64,000 nucleotides of DNA from UBA1563 sp037440065 (GCA_037440065.1 JBBIUV010000016.1:558001-622000); one strand, 5' to 3'. Counted from the stretch's first letter, positions 26,991 to 36,141 are shown. Numbers and translations: made by a program. Notes: generated by a model not told the origin, from the sequence alone.

Positions 26991-27370
26991 ACTATGAATA
27001 CCTCATTTGTTATTTCATTTACAGTAGACTTACTGAAAGCTGATATTTTACTATTGAACTTAAAAATATTTTTTACTAATGGTAAAGTTACTATAAACGT
27101 TGCAGGTAAAAAATGGGTCAGAAAGTAAAGAATTTTCTTCCGCAAAAAGAGAAATCTCTTTTATTCACGATTACAATCTATACCTCACTGCAAATATTTA
27201 GTAATCGTTAATCAACTATCTTTTTTGATAAAAAACTTTTCAAAACGAAGAACAAACACTTTTCGTGTTCATAAATCACATTTTATTAGAATTTTAAGAC
27301 AATTTCTTTCCCCCAAAAATCTGGCACTCAATATGAAGCCTTACAGCACTCAATTATTGCGAGGAAAAAA
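26991..27370. other. Divergent intergenic region upstream of the hydrogenase operon
   Basis: This 380-base stretch separates the minus-strand methyltransferase from the + strand hydCBA genes and should contain promoters for both. I see no clear TTTG/TAnnTTTG pair. It contains a perfect 7-base inverted repeat AAAGAGA-AA-TCTCTTT at 27146-27161 and a weaker one, AACAC-TTTTC-GTGTT, at 27255-27269, either of which could be an operator. An open frame at 27225-27422 has no ribosome site and overlaps hydC, so I did not call it. Confidence 0.45.
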
Positions 27371-27865
27371 GTGCATACAGAAATATTTAATCATTATGAA
27401 GCAAAAGACCGAAGCGCGTTAATTCCGCTCTTACAGGATATACAAAGCATTTATAACTATTTACCCGAAACAGCTCTCAAGGATATTTCCGAATTCGTTG
27501 ATATTCCGCTAAGCCGTGTTTACGGTGTTGCTACGTTTTATAATCAATTTAGACTAAAACCTCTCGGCGAAAATATTATTAAAGTCTGCAGGGGAACAGC
27601 TTGTCACGTAAAAAGTTCTGCCAACATTCTTTTTGCTCTTGAACACGAGCTTAACATAAAGGCGGGAGAGACAACAAGGGATAAAAAATTTACTCTTGAG
27701 ATTGTGAATTGTATTGGCGCCTGCAGTATTGCCCCGGTTATCACGATAAATGAAGATTATTACGGGCGCATTGCCGCGAAGGATATTCCTAAGATCATAA
27801 AGAATTATTCTAAAAAAGCTCCTAAGCAGGAACCCGGCGTTACAAAGGAGGAAGTTGAAAAATGA
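27371..27865 (+). CDS. hydC: Bifurcating [FeFe] hydrogenase subunit HydC (NuoE-like)
   Basis: This 164-residue protein is a thioredoxin-like [2Fe-2S] subunit of the NuoE family. The cluster ligands are Cys73, Cys78, Cys114 and Cys118. It passes electrons beside the flavin subunit HydB. The start is GTG at 27371 with GAGG just upstream. Its stop overlaps the hydB start by 4 bases (ATGA), indicating translational coupling. The order hydC-hydB-hydA is the usual one for electron-bifurcating hydrogenases, which couple H2 to NAD and ferredoxin. NuoE from respiratory complex I is excluded by the neighbours. Confidence 0.92.
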   Translation: MHTEIFNHYEAKDRSALIPLLQDIQSIYNYLPETALKDISEFVDIPLSRVYGVATFYNQFRLKPLGENIIKVCRGTACHVKSSANILFALEHELNIKAGETTRDKKFTLEIVNCIGACSIAPVITINEDYYGRIAAKDIPKIIKNYSKKAPKQEPGVTKEEVEK

Positions 27866-29847
27866 ATTCATACTTAAATCTTTGTTGCGAAGAATGCTGG
27901 CATAGCGCTAAAAGTCCCTGCGACCAATTTATTAAATGTTGTACCGACGGACCTCTGTGCCATCATAATGAAAAATGTAAAGACAAATTCAAACATCTTG
28001 GGGAGCAATTAAGGTACAGTGAGCATGAAATCCCAATTATTTTTATTGGAATGGGAACTTGCGGACTTGCCGCTGGCGCGCAGAAAGTTGAAGAAGCTAT
28101 GAAAGCAGAATTAGCAAAACTCAACATTTCAGCTAAAATAGAAGCTACAGGCTGTATCGGTTTTTGTGCGAAAGAAGTAATTGTCGATATTAAACTTCCT
28201 GGACAAGTTAGAGTTTCCTATTGCGAAATCACTCCAAAATTAGTTCCGAAGCTGATACAAAAAGCGATAGTTGAAAAAACAATTTTTACTGAAAAAGTTC
28301 TCGGTGCTCATGATCAAAATAAATTGGATGTCTCATTATTGAAAGATAATCCTTTCTTTAAACATCAATTAAAAATTGTGCTTGAACATTGCGGAATAAT
28401 CAACCCGAATTCGATTGACACTTACATCGCGCACGGTGGATTTAAAGCATTTGATAAAGTCTTATCGCTGATGACTCCAATGGAAGTAGTAAAAGAAATT
28501 TCTGCCAGTGGTTTAAGAGGAAGAGGCGGAGCCGGATTTCCAACGGGTAAAAAATGGGAACTCGCAAACAAGCAAGCAGGAGATCATAAATATCTAATCT
28601 GCAATGCTGATGAAGGAGATCCCGGCGCTTTTATGGATCGTTCGGTCCTTGAAAGCGATCCGTTCCGTGTTGTTGAAGGAATGATGATTGGCGGTTATGC
28701 AATAGGTGCCTCAGCCGGATATATTTATTGCCGTGCTGAATATCCGTTGGCAATTGAACGCTTACAAAATACTATTGAGCTTTGTAGAAAATATGGACTC
28801 CTCGGAGAAAATATTCTAAATAGCAATTTTAGCTTTGATCTAAAGATTAAAAAAGGAGCCGGCGCGTTCGTCTGTGGTGAAGAGACTGCACTTATCGGTT
28901 CGATTGAAGGAAAAAGAGGAATGCCGCGACCACGTCCGCCATTCCCAACTGATGCCGGATTATTCGGCAAACCAACCGTGATTAACAATGTTGAAACATT
29001 CTCAAACATTGCAGCAATCATTAAAAAAGGTTCTCATTGGTTTTCAGCGATCGGCACCGAAAAAAGCAAAGGGACCAAAGTGTTTGCTCTCTCCGGTAAA
29101 ATTGTTCATTCAGGATTAGTTGAAGTTCCAATGGGAATAAAATTGAATGAAGTTGTTTTTGAAATTGCCGGTGGAATACCAAATGATAAAAAATTCAAAG
29201 CCGTGCAAATTGGAGGACCATCAGGTGGTTGTTTGCCCGATAGAGTAATGCAAACACAAGTTGATTATGAATCGCTAAAAGAAGTTGGAGCGATGATGGG
29301 CTCCGGCGGTTTCGTAGTGATGGATGAAGATACCTGCATGGTTGATGTAGCAAAATACTTTCTAACATTTATTCAAAGCGAATCGTGCGGTAAATGCGTT
29401 CCATGTCGCGAAGGGACGAAAAGAATGTTAGAAATTATTGAGAGAATTCCGAAAAGTTATAAAAGTACAAAAAACAAAACAGATCAATTGCAGCGATTTA
29501 AGGGAATCATTCACTTAAAAAGATTATCATCTGTAATAAAAGATACTTCTTTATGCGGACTTGGACAGTCAGCTCCTAATCCGGTTCTTTCCGGGTTACA
29601 ATATTTCCGCGAAGAATATGAAGAACATCTTTACAACAGAAAATGTACAGCTGGAGTTTGCAAAGATTTATTAACCTACTGTATTGACAATGCGCTCTGC
29701 GAAGGATGCGGCGTTTGTCTGCGTAAATGCGGCGTTGAAGCAATTGTAGGAGAAAAGGGGCATGCACATTACATCCTCGACGATAAATGTATCCGATGCG
29801 GAATGTGCATCGAAGCCTGTCGTTTTGATGCAATAACGGTTAATTAA
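27862..29847 (+). CDS. hydB: Bifurcating [FeFe] hydrogenase flavin subunit HydB (NuoF-like)
   Basis: Residues 1-40 form an unusual Cys-rich extension (8 Cys). A thioredoxin-like [2Fe-2S] domain follows (about 55-135), then the NuoF core with the glycine-rich FMN/NADH site (GRGGAGFPTGKKW, near 219) and the ESCGKCVPC cluster motif near 508. A C-terminal two-[4Fe-4S] ferredoxin domain carries the motifs CEGCGVCLRKC and CIRCGMCIEAC. HydB binds FMN and NAD(H) and is the flavin subunit of the HydABC complex, where bifurcation is thought to occur. The C-terminal ferredoxin is typical of HydB and absent from complex I NuoF. The gene overlaps hydC by 4 bases. Confidence 0.93.
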   Translation: MNSYLNLCCEECWHSAKSPCDQFIKCCTDGPLCHHNEKCKDKFKHLGEQLRYSEHEIPIIFIGMGTCGLAAGAQKVEEAMKAELAKLNISAKIEATGCIGFCAKEVIVDIKLPGQVRVSYCEITPKLVPKLIQKAIVEKTIFTEKVLGAHDQNKLDVSLLKDNPFFKHQLKIVLEHCGIINPNSIDTYIAHGGFKAFDKVLSLMTPMEVVKEISASGLRGRGGAGFPTGKKWELANKQAGDHKYLICNADEGDPGAFMDRSVLESDPFRVVEGMMIGGYAIGASAGYIYCRAEYPLAIERLQNTIELCRKYGLLGENILNSNFSFDLKIKKGAGAFVCGEETALIGSIEGKRGMPRPRPPFPTDAGLFGKPTVINNVETFSNIAAIIKKGSHWFSAIGTEKSKGTKVFALSGKIVHSGLVEVPMGIKLNEVVFEIAGGIPNDKKFKAVQIGGPSGGCLPDRVMQTQVDYESLKEVGAMMGSGGFVVMDEDTCMVDVAKYFLTFIQSESCGKCVPCREGTKRMLEIIERIPKSYKSTKNKTDQLQRFKGIIHLKRLSSVIKDTSLCGLGQSAPNPVLSGLQYFREEYEEHLYNRKCTAGVCKDLLTYCIDNALCEGCGVCLRKCGVEAIVGEKGHAHYILDDKCIRCGMCIEACRFDAITVN

Positions 29848-29866
29848 GAAATTGATGGAGAAACTA

Positions 29867-31594
29867 ATGGTTCAGTTAACAATAAATAATATTAAAGTAA
29901 ATGCCGAAAAAGGAATGACAATCCTTGAAGCAGCTAAGTCGGTTGGGATAAACATTCCTACACTTTGTCATTTAAAAGATTTAATCCCCTCCGGTGCATG
30001 TAGAATATGCAGTGTTGAAGTGGAAGGATTTCGGGGATTAACTCCATCATGCGCTTTCCCGGTTAGTGAAGGAATGGTAGTTGAAACGAATTCTGCAAGG
30101 GTTAGAAGAGCACGTAAAACAATTGTTGAACTGCTTGTAGAGAATCATCCAGAAGATTGTCTTGTATGCGTTCGTAATAAAAATTGCGAATTGCAGGATT
30201 TGTCCGAAACCTATAGTGTTAGAGAGCATCGCTATGTTGGTGAGAAAAAAGCTCACGCCATTGACATATCAAGTTCATCAATGGAAAGAGATCCTGCAAA
30301 ATGTATTCTTTGCGGTAGATGCGTGCGTGTTTGTCATGAAGTCCAAAAAATCGGTGCGATCGATTTTACGAACAGAGGATTTTACAGTACCGTAACTACT
30401 CCGTTTAATAAAGGTTTAAATGTAAGCGATTGTATCCTTTGCGGTCAATGTATTCTTGTTTGTCCTACTGCAGCACTACGGGAGAAGAGTTCTCTTAAGG
30501 AAGTTTCCGGTGCTCTGAATGATAAAAATAAATTTGTTGTTGCGCAGGTAGCCCCGGCAGTTAGAGCAACTTTAGGTGAAGAATATAACATGCCGCTCGG
30601 TACCGATGTTACGGGACAAATTGTAACTGGTTTACGCCGGTTAGGATTCAAAAAAGTTTTTGATACAAACTTTGCAGCAGATTTGACTATCATTGAAGAA
30701 GCTTCAGAGTTGATCAATCGTGTAAGTAACGGGGGAAATCTTCCAATGTTCACGAGCTGTTGCCCTGGTTGGGTAAAGTATATTGAGCAAAACCGTCCGC
30801 AGTTGCTGGAACATGTTTCTTCATGTAAATCACCTCATGAAATGGAAGGAGCCGTCTTAAAAACGTATTACGCTAAAAAAATGGGGTTAAATCCAAAAGA
30901 TATTTTCGTTGTATCGATAATGCCATGTACGGTTAAAAAGTTTGAATCAGACAGAGCCGAGTTATCCGAAGAAAGCTTGCACGATGTGGATGCTGTGTTA
31001 ACCACACGCGAACTTGTACGATTTTTTAAAATTGCGGGAATTGAATTTGGAGAATTACCACAAGATAAATTCGATAATCCACTAGGAGAATCAACTGGAG
31101 CTGCTGCAATTTTCGGAACAAGCGGCGGTGTAATGGAAGCCGCGTTAAGGACTGCATACTTCAAACTTACCGGAACTGAATTAGAAAATGTTGAATTTGA
31201 GAATGTTCGAGGTTTAAACGGTTTAAAAGAATCCACTGTAACTATTGGTGGTAAAAAGATCAACATAGCAGTTGTAAACGGAATTGGAAATATTAAACCT
31301 ATTCTGGATGAAGTTGAAAAAGGCATATCGAAATATCATTTTGTTGAAGTGATGACTTGTCCGGGCGGATGTATAAACGGTGGTGGGCAGCCAATTCACC
31401 AAAAGCCTGAAAAAGTTGTAAAAAGAATGCGTGCACTCTATCAGATTGATGCAAACATGAAAACACGCCGTTCGCATGAAAATGAATCGGTAAAATTATT
31501 GTATAAAGAATTCTTAGTTGAACCAAACTCCGCAATAGCGCATAAAATTTTACACACACATTATTTCGATAGAAAAAAGATTTTACAAAATTAG
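29867..31594 (+). CDS. hydA: [FeFe] hydrogenase catalytic subunit HydA (group A3 type)
   Basis: The N-terminal [2Fe-2S] domain, the His-Cys cluster segment (DCLVCVRNKNC), two [4Fe-4S] clusters (CILCGRC and CILCGQC) and the H-cluster domain are all present. Motif L1 is TSCCPGW with ligand Cys299 and proton-relay Cys298, L2 is MPC with Cys354, and L3 carries Cys498 and Cys502; numbering is almost that of Clostridium CpI. The enzyme should therefore be active. I chose ATG 29867 because GGAG lies 6 bases upstream; in-frame TTG 29852 and ATG 29855 are earlier options. There is no C-terminal extra [2Fe-2S] domain, unlike the Thermotoga subunit. The maturases are not in the window. Confidence 0.95.
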   Translation: MVQLTINNIKVNAEKGMTILEAAKSVGINIPTLCHLKDLIPSGACRICSVEVEGFRGLTPSCAFPVSEGMVVETNSARVRRARKTIVELLVENHPEDCLVCVRNKNCELQDLSETYSVREHRYVGEKKAHAIDISSSSMERDPAKCILCGRCVRVCHEVQKIGAIDFTNRGFYSTVTTPFNKGLNVSDCILCGQCILVCPTAALREKSSLKEVSGALNDKNKFVVAQVAPAVRATLGEEYNMPLGTDVTGQIVTGLRRLGFKKVFDTNFAADLTIIEEASELINRVSNGGNLPMFTSCCPGWVKYIEQNRPQLLEHVSSCKSPHEMEGAVLKTYYAKKMGLNPKDIFVVSIMPCTVKKFESDRAELSEESLHDVDAVLTTRELVRFFKIAGIEFGELPQDKFDNPLGESTGAAAIFGTSGGVMEAALRTAYFKLTGTELENVEFENVRGLNGLKESTVTIGGKKINIAVVNGIGNIKPILDEVEKGISKYHFVEVMTCPGGCINGGGQPIHQKPEKVVKRMRALYQIDANMKTRRSHENESVKLLYKEFLVEPNSAIAHKILHTHYFDRKKILQN

Positions 31595-31670
31595 ACTTGT
31601 GAATAAACAAATGATTACGATTAGGAAAAAGAAGTCTCTCGGATGAAAAGAATTATTGGATTAAGATTTG

Positions 31671-33662
31671 ATGACTGCAGGAATAGTTAGTACCATTGAA
31701 GATCGATGCCGTAGATGTTACTCGTGTATAAGAGAATGTCCGGCAAAAGCAATCCGTGTTGAAAGTGGGCAAGCGATGGTTATTTCTGAGCGGTGTATTG
31801 CATGCGGGCATTGCGTTAAAGTATGTTCACAAAACGCAAAACATGTTTATAGTGAAATTGACCTGGTGCTCAAAGAATTTCTTGGCAAATATAAAACAAT
31901 TGCGATGGTAGCTCCTTCATTTGCCGCCTCATTTCCGAACCATTACCTTAAGTTTCCAACAGCGCTTAAAAAACTTGGATTTGATGAAGTAGTTGAAACA
32001 GCTTTCGGCGCTGATCTGATAAGTGAGGCATACAAAAATCTTTATCAGAGCGATGATGCAACTACAATAATTACTTCTTCTTGCCCGGCAATCGTAAACT
32101 ACATCGAAATGTATCACAAAGAATTAGTCCCGAATCTTGCGCGTGTAGTTTCTCCAATGATCGCACTTGGCAGGTACATTAAAACAAATCAAGGCGAAGA
32201 CGTTAAGGTGGTCTTTATTGGTCCATGCATCGCAAAGAAAAGTGAATCGGTTAACAAGGAAGTCTCAGGAGTGATTGACGCGGTACTTACTTTCACCGAA
32301 ATTAAAAACATGTTCCTTGAAGAAGGAATAGAATTGAAAGATTTGGAAGATAGTCATTTCGATCCGCCGTTAGGGTATTTAGGTAAAAGTTATCCGTTAT
32401 CAGGTGGACTATTAAAAACTTCATACATAAGTGGTGATGTTTTAGAAAAGGAAACAATCGTTGTTGAAGGGAAGAAAAAGATCGTTGAACTGATTGATGA
32501 AATTTCTGAAAACAAAATAAATGCAAAATTCGTAGATCTTCTTTTTTGCGAAGGATGCATTAGCGGTCCTGCTATTGCTTCGGATTTAAATTATTATTCG
32601 AGAAGGGAAAGTGTTATCAAATATGTGGAGGATAATCTGCAGAAATTGGATAAGTCCGTTTGGAAGAGTACAATTTACAATAGTAGAAAATTAGATTTAA
32701 CGCGAACATTTTCAGCAAAAGATCAAAGAAGACCCTACCCGGCAGAAGAAATAATCAATAAAATAATGCGAGAGTTACAAAAACAGAGACTCTCTGATGA
32801 ATTAAACTGTGGAGCTTGCGGATATAACACTTGTAGAGAATTTGCCGTCGCTATTGCAAAAGGTCTAGCAGAAAAAGAGATGTGCTTACCCATGTTAATA
32901 GAAGAACTTGCTAAAGCAAATAAAGACTTGAATACTGCGGAGGATCAGTTGCGCACTGCCGAAAAACTTGCGTCTATTGGTCAACTGGCAGCGGGAGTTG
33001 CTCATGAAATTAATAATCCGCTAGGAACAATAATGCTCTACTCTTCGATGTTAAAAAAAGAATTAGCTAATAAAACCGATTTTGCACAACCGGTTGAAGA
33101 TCTATCACTAATCATTGAAGAAGCTTCACGCTGTAAAAATATTGTTGCTAACTTATTGAATTTTGCCCGTCAGGGGAGACTGAATATTGAAAGAATAAAT
33201 CTGAAAGAATTAATAGATGAGCAAGTAAAAAGAATTAAAGTACTTCCCGCTGCAAATGGAGTGACTGTGGTATTGGAAAGTAGTAATGGATTCACTATCG
33301 AAGGGGATGCCGATCAATTAAAACAGGTATTCTTAAATGTTTTAAACAACGCCTGTGAGTCAATGGAAGAATTACCGAATAAAAAAGTGGTTATTACCAT
33401 TTCAAGTGATGCAGATAACGTTGTTACAAAAATAAAAGATTCCGGATGTGGAATCCCTAAAGAATATACCGGCAAAATATTTACACCTTTTTTTACAACA
33501 AAAAAAATGGGAAAAGGGACTGGTCTTGGGTTAGCCATAACGTACGGTATTATTAAGATGCACTCCGGCAATATTACGTTTGAGAGTAAACCCGGAGAGG
33601 GAACAACATTCACAATCAAATTACCAAAAAATCACGTCTCGCAAGGACAATATTTAAATTAA
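31671..33662 (+). CDS. Sensory [FeFe]-hydrogenase-like domain fused to histidine kinase
   Basis: A two-[4Fe-4S] ferredoxin domain (CRRCYSCIREC; CIACGHCVKVC) is followed by an H-cluster-type domain with altered motifs: TSSCP (Cys138, with Ser137 in place of the proton-relay Cys), IGPC (Cys186) and FCEGC (Cys293, Cys296). Next come a CGACGYNTC Fe-S motif near 378, a coiled coil, HisKA with His445 and an ATPase domain with GTGLGLA. There is no membrane helix. It fits the kinase-linked sensory class of [FeFe] hydrogenases. It probably reports H2 or ferredoxin redox state to the receivers encoded next. ATG 31671 was chosen; a TTG lies one codon earlier. Catalysis looks unlikely. Confidence 0.88.
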   Translation: MTAGIVSTIEDRCRRCYSCIRECPAKAIRVESGQAMVISERCIACGHCVKVCSQNAKHVYSEIDLVLKEFLGKYKTIAMVAPSFAASFPNHYLKFPTALKKLGFDEVVETAFGADLISEAYKNLYQSDDATTIITSSCPAIVNYIEMYHKELVPNLARVVSPMIALGRYIKTNQGEDVKVVFIGPCIAKKSESVNKEVSGVIDAVLTFTEIKNMFLEEGIELKDLEDSHFDPPLGYLGKSYPLSGGLLKTSYISGDVLEKETIVVEGKKKIVELIDEISENKINAKFVDLLFCEGCISGPAIASDLNYYSRRESVIKYVEDNLQKLDKSVWKSTIYNSRKLDLTRTFSAKDQRRPYPAEEIINKIMRELQKQRLSDELNCGACGYNTCREFAVAIAKGLAEKEMCLPMLIEELAKANKDLNTAEDQLRTAEKLASIGQLAAGVAHEINNPLGTIMLYSSMLKKELANKTDFAQPVEDLSLIIEEASRCKNIVANLLNFARQGRLNIERINLKELIDEQVKRIKVLPAANGVTVVLESSNGFTIEGDADQLKQVFLNVLNNACESMEELPNKKVVITISSDADNVVTKIKDSGCGIPKEYTGKIFTPFFTTKKMGKGTGLGLAITYGIIKMHSGNITFESKPGEGTTFTIKLPKNHVSQGQYLN

Positions 33663-33681
33663 CAAGAAAATAGATAGCTAT

Positions 33682-34086
33682 ATGCAAACAAAAAAAATAC
33701 TTTATATTGATGATGATCCTGATTTAGTGGCACAAAATAAATTACTGCTTGAGTCAATGAACTACCACGTTTATACAGCATACAGTGGGAAAGAAGGTTG
33801 GGACGTTTATCAACAAACAAAACCTGACGCTGTAATAATAGACTTAATAATGGAAGAACATGACAGCGGATTTATTTTAAGTTATAGAATAAAGAAAGAC
33901 GTTTACGGAAAAACTATACCGGTTTTTATAGTTACTTCAGCCGCGTATTTAACAGGTTTTAAATTCGGTACTTCTACTGAAGAAGAACGTGAATGGATTA
34001 AGTGTGACGCAATATTAAATAAACCTGTAGTCTTAAGTGAACTTGTACAAAAACTGGATGAATTCTGGGCATTGCACAAGAAGTAA
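33682..34086 (+). CDS. Single-domain response regulator (REC only)
   Basis: The 134 residues form one receiver: acidic Asp10-Asp12, phospho-acceptor Asp54 in VIIDLIMEEHDSGF, and a late Lys in ILNKPV. The usual MP after the acceptor is replaced by MEEHD with a longer loop, a variant seen in some stand-alone receivers. It starts 19 bases after the hydrogenase-kinase fusion, so that kinase is its likely phosphodonor. It has no output domain and must act through a partner. Confidence 0.86.
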   Translation: MQTKKILYIDDDPDLVAQNKLLLESMNYHVYTAYSGKEGWDVYQQTKPDAVIIDLIMEEHDSGFILSYRIKKDVYGKTIPVFIVTSAAYLTGFKFGTSTEEEREWIKCDAILNKPVVLSELVQKLDEFWALHKK

Positions 34087-34101
34087 TGATTACAACATAA
34101 T

Positions 34102-35574
34102 ATGGAAACTGAAAATAAGCCCAGAGTGCTTGTAATTGATGATGAAAAAGGTCTTAGACTTGGTACAAAAAGACTTTTAGAACTTGAAGGCTATATAGTT
34201 GATACTGCAGAAAACGGAACCGACGGAGTAGCACTCGGAACAAAGAGTGAGTACGATCTTGTATTAATAGATTTGAAAATGCCCGATATGGACGGTATTG
34301 AAGTCTTGAATGAGATAACGAAAGTACATCCAACTTCAATCTGTTTTATTACAACCGCGTATGCCAGCTATGATACGGCAATCGAATCAACAAAAATCGG
34401 AGCTTTCAGTTATATACCAAAACCATTTCTTCCCGAAGAACTTCTTCTTCAATTTAAAAAAGGTTACGACCGACGTATACTTTTAGTTGAATCTGAAAAA
34501 TGGAAAGCCGAACGTGAAGCAAGATTACTTGAAGTAGCATTTGAAAAAACGCGGCTCAATACAATTATAAATTCAATTAGCGACGGATTACTCGTTGTTA
34601 ATTCTGCTGGCGAAGCAGTTTTGTACAATCCCAGCGTACTTAAATATCTACAACTTGATATAATACAACTTGAACAGTATATCATTGATAAACTTCATCC
34701 CGAGATCGCTCAACTTATTAAAAATCTTTTAGATGCTGATAACTATCAATGTAAATCATTCAGTGTCCAGGTTGAATTAATGGGACACGAACGTTTATTT
34801 GTTGAAGCTACTTCATCACCGGTTCCACATCCAGACGGAACACTTGCCGGTGTTGTAGTTGTAATGAAAAACATTACCGAGTTGAAAAAGATAGAATTGT
34901 TGAAATCACAGTTCGTATCGATGGTTTCACATGAATTAAAAGCTCCGATTGCAGCCGTGTACGGTTTTCTTAAATTAATGAATGATAAAACTGTTGCAAT
35001 TCCCGATGAACAAAAAAATACCTTTATTGAAAGATCACAAATTCGTCTTGATTCCTTATTGAAATTGGTAAACGACTTACTTGATATTTCCAAAATGGAA
35101 ATGAAAACAATTCACCGCGAAATAAAAGAGATAAACCTACAAAGGGTTCTCGAATCAACTGTTGAATTATTTCAACATGAAATAAATGATAAGAAAATAG
35201 TTTTAATTTCAGAGTACAATAAATGTCAACCTATCAACGCAGATGTGGAGGAGATAACCAGATTATTTACAAATCTCATAAGCAATGCGATCAAGTACAA
35301 TAAAAATGGGGGAGAAATACATATTAACTTGAAACAATCCTGCAATTATAATTTTGTGGAAATAAGAGATACAGGAATCGGAATGAAACCGGAAGAAAAG
35401 GAAAAATTATTTCAGGAGTTTTTCCGAGCAAAAAATGATAGGACAAGGAAGATTAGCGGTACGGGACTTGGTTTATCAATTGTAAAAAGGATCGTTGACT
35501 CATATGGTGGGAGGATTGAGGTGGAAAGTGAATTTACAAAAGGATCCGTCTTTAGAGTTTATCTTCCTTGTTAA
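34102..35574 (+). CDS. Response regulator fused to PAS and histidine kinase
   Basis: A receiver (Asp57; YIPKPF lysine) is followed by a coiled linker, a PAS domain near 150-260, HisKA with His277 (SHELKAPI) and an ATPase domain ending in GTGLGLSIVKRI. There is no membrane segment. A receiver at the N-terminus of a kinase suggests that its activity is set by an upstream kinase, here probably the hydrogenase-like kinase two genes earlier. It lies 15 bases after the lone receiver gene. The final target is not encoded nearby, since no DNA-binding response regulator exists in this operon. Confidence 0.9.
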   Translation: METENKPRVLVIDDEKGLRLGTKRLLELEGYIVDTAENGTDGVALGTKSEYDLVLIDLKMPDMDGIEVLNEITKVHPTSICFITTAYASYDTAIESTKIGAFSYIPKPFLPEELLLQFKKGYDRRILLVESEKWKAEREARLLEVAFEKTRLNTIINSISDGLLVVNSAGEAVLYNPSVLKYLQLDIIQLEQYIIDKLHPEIAQLIKNLLDADNYQCKSFSVQVELMGHERLFVEATSSPVPHPDGTLAGVVVVMKNITELKKIELLKSQFVSMVSHELKAPIAAVYGFLKLMNDKTVAIPDEQKNTFIERSQIRLDSLLKLVNDLLDISKMEMKTIHREIKEINLQRVLESTVELFQHEINDKKIVLISEYNKCQPINADVEEITRLFTNLISNAIKYNKNGGEIHINLKQSCNYNFVEIRDTGIGMKPEEKEKLFQEFFRAKNDRTRKISGTGLGLSIVKRIVDSYGGRIEVESEFTKGSVFRVYLPC

Positions 35575-35605
35575 AAGTATAGAGATGTTCTTCCGAACGT
35601 CTTAT

Positions 35606-35863
35606 CTAAAATAATGATTTATAAAAATCATTAGCAGTATTAAAACATATTGTACAAACAAAATTCCAATGAGGGTGGTTAATTATTATTTTATTTTCCC
35701 ATTCACCACAAATCATGCAATGATTTTTGAATGTAGGATTTTTAATTATTTTTTCACTGATACTTTTCTCTAAAAAATTGTTTAACACATTTGTATGGTG
35801 CTCACAAATGAAGATCCCACTATGTCGTAATTCTGAATCACAAATAATACATCTTTCATTCAT
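35606..35863 (-). CDS. Small Cys-rich protein with zinc-ribbon motifs
   Basis: The 85-residue product has CIIC (5-8), a Cys-x-His-His at 20-23, CMIC near 49-52 and CTIC near 70-73. This spacing suggests one or two zinc ribbons. It has no signal peptide. I do not recognise the family. Only a weak ribosome site (AGAG) precedes the ATG. It stands alone on the minus strand, facing the kinase gene end, and could be a small nucleic-acid-binding or adaptor protein. Confidence 0.6.
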   Translation of the reverse strand: MNERCIICDSELRHSGIFICEHHTNVLNNFLEKSISEKIIKNPTFKNHCMICGEWENKIIINHPHWNFVCTICFNTANDFYKSLF

Positions 35864-35994
35864 ACAATCTCTGGCTATCAGGTCATTTATTTTTTTATAT
35901 CAATCTTTCAACTAAATATTTACCGAAAATAATTGCCATTTTTATCTGGTTTGTTCTAAAGGTATGAATGGAACCATCCTTCTGAACGTCTCCA

Positions 35995-36075
35995 TTAAAA
36001 AATAGTCCAGAATATTAATAGGAGCAAGATCAACAGCATGATAAATAATTTTTCGCTTTTGAAACGTTGCTTCAT
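35995..36075 (-). CDS. Possible 26-residue single-helix membrane peptide
   Basis: A short frame starts at ATG 36075, with AGGA 7 bases upstream. It encodes a basic N-terminus (MKQRFKSEK) followed by one strongly hydrophobic helix (LFIMLLILLLLIFWTIF) to the stop. The layout is like known small membrane proteins. It has no overlapping competitor gene. Its size makes a chance frame possible, and no homologue can be named. Confidence 0.35.
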   Translation of the reverse strand: MKQRFKSEKLFIMLLILLLLIFWTIF

Positions 36076-36102
36076 AAGAATTCCTAAATGCATGCAACAT
36101 AT

Positions 36103-36124
36103 CAGTAGAAAATCAGTTCTACTG
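36103..36124. terminator. Hairpin after the T9SS protein gene
   Basis: CAGTAGAA and TTCTACTG form a perfect 8-base stem with a 6-base loop, 18 bases beyond the stop of the minus-strand gene ending at 36142. No T-tract follows, so it may protect or process the transcript end rather than act as a classical intrinsic terminator. Confidence 0.4.
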
Positions 36125-36141
36125 CCTCAACCAAACGAATC

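Noticed and set aside
27300..27345. Sigma-54-like TGGCAC element upstream of hydC
   Set aside because: The matching -12 TTGC is absent at the proper distance, so it is not a convincing promoter.
27225..27422. Open frame of 65 codons before hydC on the + strand
   Set aside because: There is no ribosome site, the composition is odd, and it overlaps the hydC start in another frame.
35612..35633. AT-rich inverted repeat TAATGATTT/AAATCATTA as a terminator
   Set aside because: It is inside the coding end of the zinc-ribbon gene, is only AT pairs apart from two, and has no T-tract.
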